64,000 nt of DNA from Klebsiella huaxiensis (GTDB taxonomy: Bacteria > Pseudomonadota > Gammaproteobacteria > Enterobacterales > Enterobacteriaceae), in contig NZ_CP036175.1 in the NCBI RefSeq assembly GCF_003261575.2, forward strand, positions 4,960,001 through 5,024,000. The letters run 5' to 3'. Both the position numbers and the translations under genes were made by a program. The number at the start of each line of letters is the position of its first letter. Position 1 is the first letter of the stretch. Shown here piece after piece: positions 62,334 to 64,000 of this stretch. The notes beneath the pieces are model-generated. The model was not told the DNA's origin. It saw only the letters and a program-made list of their open reading frames with translations, and ran no database searches.

Positions 62334-62359
62334 CGGTTTTCGGCACGAATATCTACTGT
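62330..62359 (+). promoter_or_regulatory. araBAD promoter
   Basis: CTGACG (-35, 62330-62335) and TACTGT (-10, 62354-62359) are 18 bp apart and match the E. coli araBAD promoter. Confidence 0.8.
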
Positions 62360-62394
62360 TTCACCATGAATGTTTTTTAGCATGGAGTAACAGA

Positions 62395-64000
62395 ATGGCA
62401 ATTGCGATTGGCCTCGATTTTGGCAGTGATTCAGTACGCGCCCTGGCAGTGGAATGCGCGACCGGCGAAGAGCTCGCCGCAAGCGTCGAATGGTATCCGC
62501 GCTGGCAGGAGGGGCTGTTCTGCGATGGCCCGAACAATCGGTTCCGCCATCATCCACGTGATTACATTGAATCAATGGAAGCCGCGCTGAAAAGCGTTCT
62601 GGCGTCATTGAGCGCCGAACAACGCGCCGCCGTCGTGGGTATCGGCGTCGACAGCACTGGCTCAACGCCCGCGCCGATTGATGCCGACGGCAACGTCCTG
62701 GCGTTACGCGAAGAGTTCGCCAACAACCCGAACGCGATGTTCGTACTGTGGAAAGACCACACATCGGTGGAAGAGGCGGAGGCCATCACCCGTCTGTGCC
62801 ACCAGCCAGGCAAAGAGGACTACTCTCGCTATATCGGCGGCATCTACTCCAGCGAGTGGTTCTGGGCCAAGATCCTCCATGTCACCCGCGAGGATAGCGC
62901 CGTTGCCGAGGCTGCAACTTCGTGGATTGAGCTGTGCGACTGGGTGCCAGCCCTGCTTTCCGGCACCACCCGCCCGCAGGATATTCGTCGTGGCCGCTGC
63001 AGCGCCGGGCACAAATCACTGTGGCACGATAGCTGGGGTGGCCTGCCGCCAGCCAGCTTCTTCGATGAACTCGACCCCATTCTTAACCAGAACCTGACCT
63101 GGCCGATGTTCAGCGAAACCTGGACCGCCGATTTACCTGTCGGCACGCTGACCGCCGAATGGGCGCAGCGCCTGGGTCTGACGCAAACCGTCACCATCTC
63201 CGGCGGCGCTTTCGACTGCCATATGGGCGCAGTCGGTGCTGGTGCCCAACCTAACGCACTGGTCAAAGTTATCGGTACCTCAACCTGCGACATCCTGATT
63301 GCCGACAAACAAAGCGTTGGCGAACGCACGGTGAAAGGGATCTGCGGCCAGGTAGACGGTAGCGTGGTGCCCGACTTTATCGGTATGGAAGCCGGACAAT
63401 CCGCTTTTGGCGACATCTATGCCTGGTTTGGCCGCATTCTTGGCTGGCCGCTCGAGCAGTTGGCGCTCGCGCATCCGGAGCTGAAAGAGCAGATCAAAGT
63501 TAGCCAAAAACAGCTGCTACCCGCCCTGACCGAAGCCTGGGCAAAAAACCCATCCCTCGATCATCTGCCGGTGGTGCTGGACTGGTTTAACGGTCGCCGC
63601 ACGCCGAACGCAAACCAGCGTTTGAAAGGGGTGATTACTGACCTGAACCTCGCCACCGACGCTCCGGCGCTGTTCGGCGGACTGATTGCCGCTACCGCTT
63701 TCGGCGCACGCGCTATTATGGAGTGCTTCACTGAACAGGGTATCCCAGTCAATAACGTGATGGCGCTCGGCGGCATTGCGCGGAAAAACCAGGTGATCAT
63801 GCAGGCCTGCTGCGATGTATTGAATCGCCCGCTGCAAATCGTCGCCTCCGATCAGTGCTGCGCCCTGGGCGCCGCCATCTTCGCCGCCGTCGCCGCTGGC
63901 GTGTACCGCGATATTCCGACCGCGCAGGAGAACATGGCCAGCCAGGTGGAAAGCACCTTGCAGCCGCGCCCTGAGCAGGCACAACGTTTCGAACAACTCT
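62395..64000 (+). CDS. araB: L-ribulokinase (partial, runs off the window)
   Basis: AraB phosphorylates L-ribulose at O5 in arabinose catabolism. The ATG at 62395 follows a TGGAG site and the frame is open to the window end (535 codons; E. coli AraB is 566). The FGGY-kinase features are AIGLDFGSDSVRALAV at the N-terminus, GVDSTGSTPAP, and the late GGIARKNQVIMQ phosphate-binding segment. The araA and araD genes would follow beyond the edge. Confidence 0.97.
   Translation, partial: MAIAIGLDFGSDSVRALAVECATGEELAASVEWYPRWQEGLFCDGPNNRFRHHPRDYIESMEAALKSVLASLSAEQRAAVVGIGVDSTGSTPAPIDADGNVLALREEFANNPNAMFVLWKDHTSVEEAEAITRLCHQPGKEDYSRYIGGIYSSEWFWAKILHVTREDSAVAEAATSWIELCDWVPALLSGTTRPQDIRRGRCSAGHKSLWHDSWGGLPPASFFDELDPILNQNLTWPMFSETWTADLPVGTLTAEWAQRLGLTQTVTISGGAFDCHMGAVGAGAQPNALVKVIGTSTCDILIADKQSVGERTVKGICGQVDGSVVPDFIGMEAGQSAFGDIYAWFGRILGWPLEQLALAHPELKEQIKVSQKQLLPALTEAWAKNPSLDHLPVVLDWFNGRRTPNANQRLKGVITDLNLATDAPALFGGLIAATAFGARAIMECFTEQGIPVNNVMALGGIARKNQVIMQACCDVLNRPLQIVASDQCCALGAAIFAAVAAGVYRDIPTAQENMASQVESTLQPRPEQAQRFEQL

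Larger units (their letters stand above)
62058..62394. promoter_or_regulatory. araC-araB divergent control region
   Basis: This 337-bp region resembles the E. coli ara regulatory region. The araO1-like segment GTGTCTATAAATACGGCAGA lies at about 62230-62249. The CRP site, araI1, araI2 and promoter are listed separately. An araO2 site would lie inside or upstream of araC and was not located. Confidence 0.75.

Overview
The window is a chromosomal segment from an enteric gammaproteobacterium. Gene order and protein similarity recalled from E. coli K-12 place it in Enterobacterales, and the palindromic intergenic repeats and catabolic insertions suggest the Klebsiella/Raoultella group. The genus is an inference, not a measurement. 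Most of the window is collinear with the E. coli ampD-to-araB region: ampD, nadC, ppdD-hofB-hofC, guaC, coaE-zapD-yacG, mutT, secM-secA, the whole division and cell-wall (dcw) cluster, cra, ilvIH, leuO, leuLABCD, setA, sgrR, thiBPQ, yabI and araC/araB. No rRNA, tRNA, CRISPR array, prophage or insertion sequence was seen.

Region by region. 1-7.4 kb holds the 5' tip of ampD, nadC, a type IV pilin operon, guaC (minus strand), and coaE-zapD-yacG. 7.4-11.1 kb holds mutT, secA and the arrest peptide secM. 11.3-29.4 kb is the dcw cluster on the minus strand, from the MraZ-controlled promoter near 29.4 kb down to lpxC: mraZ, rsmH, ftsL, ftsI, murE, murF, mraY, murD, ftsW, murG, murC, ddlB, ftsQ, ftsA, ftsZ, lpxC. 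Most junctions there overlap or nearly touch, but ftsA and ftsZ are separated by a repeat. 30-40.2 kb holds cra, the branched-chain amino acid genes ilvIH, the regulator leuO, and leuABCD with its leader peptide and attenuator.

Two blocks interrupt the E. coli-like order. Block A (40.6-48.0 kb) looks like a quinate/shikimate utilisation island. It encodes a 677-residue Old-Yellow-Enzyme-type Fe-S flavin reductase, a YdiB-type quinate/shikimate dehydrogenase, a YdiM-type MFS transporter, a second-type AroD, a LysR regulator and an ACS-family MFS transporter. No 3-dehydroshikimate dehydratase is present, so a reductive fate for 3-dehydroshikimate or shikimate through the flavin reductase is an attractive hypothesis. 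Block B (55.8-61.0 kb) is a minus-strand operon. It has a DeoR-HTH/ribokinase fusion, a DapA-family lyase and a tripartite tricarboxylate-type (TctCBA) importer. Its large permease gene tctA is broken by a 4-bp tandem duplication.

The noncoding parts hold the most unusual signals. The sRNA SgrS (with SgrT) upstream of setA carries a palindromic repeat of about 128 bp between its ptsG-pairing segment and its terminator. On the other side of sgrR, the thiB TPP riboswitch has a P3 arm of about 80 nt that contains a related-looking hairpin. A third repeat copy separates ftsA from ftsZ. The window ends inside araB, preceded by a recognisable araI1/araI2, CRP and promoter array.
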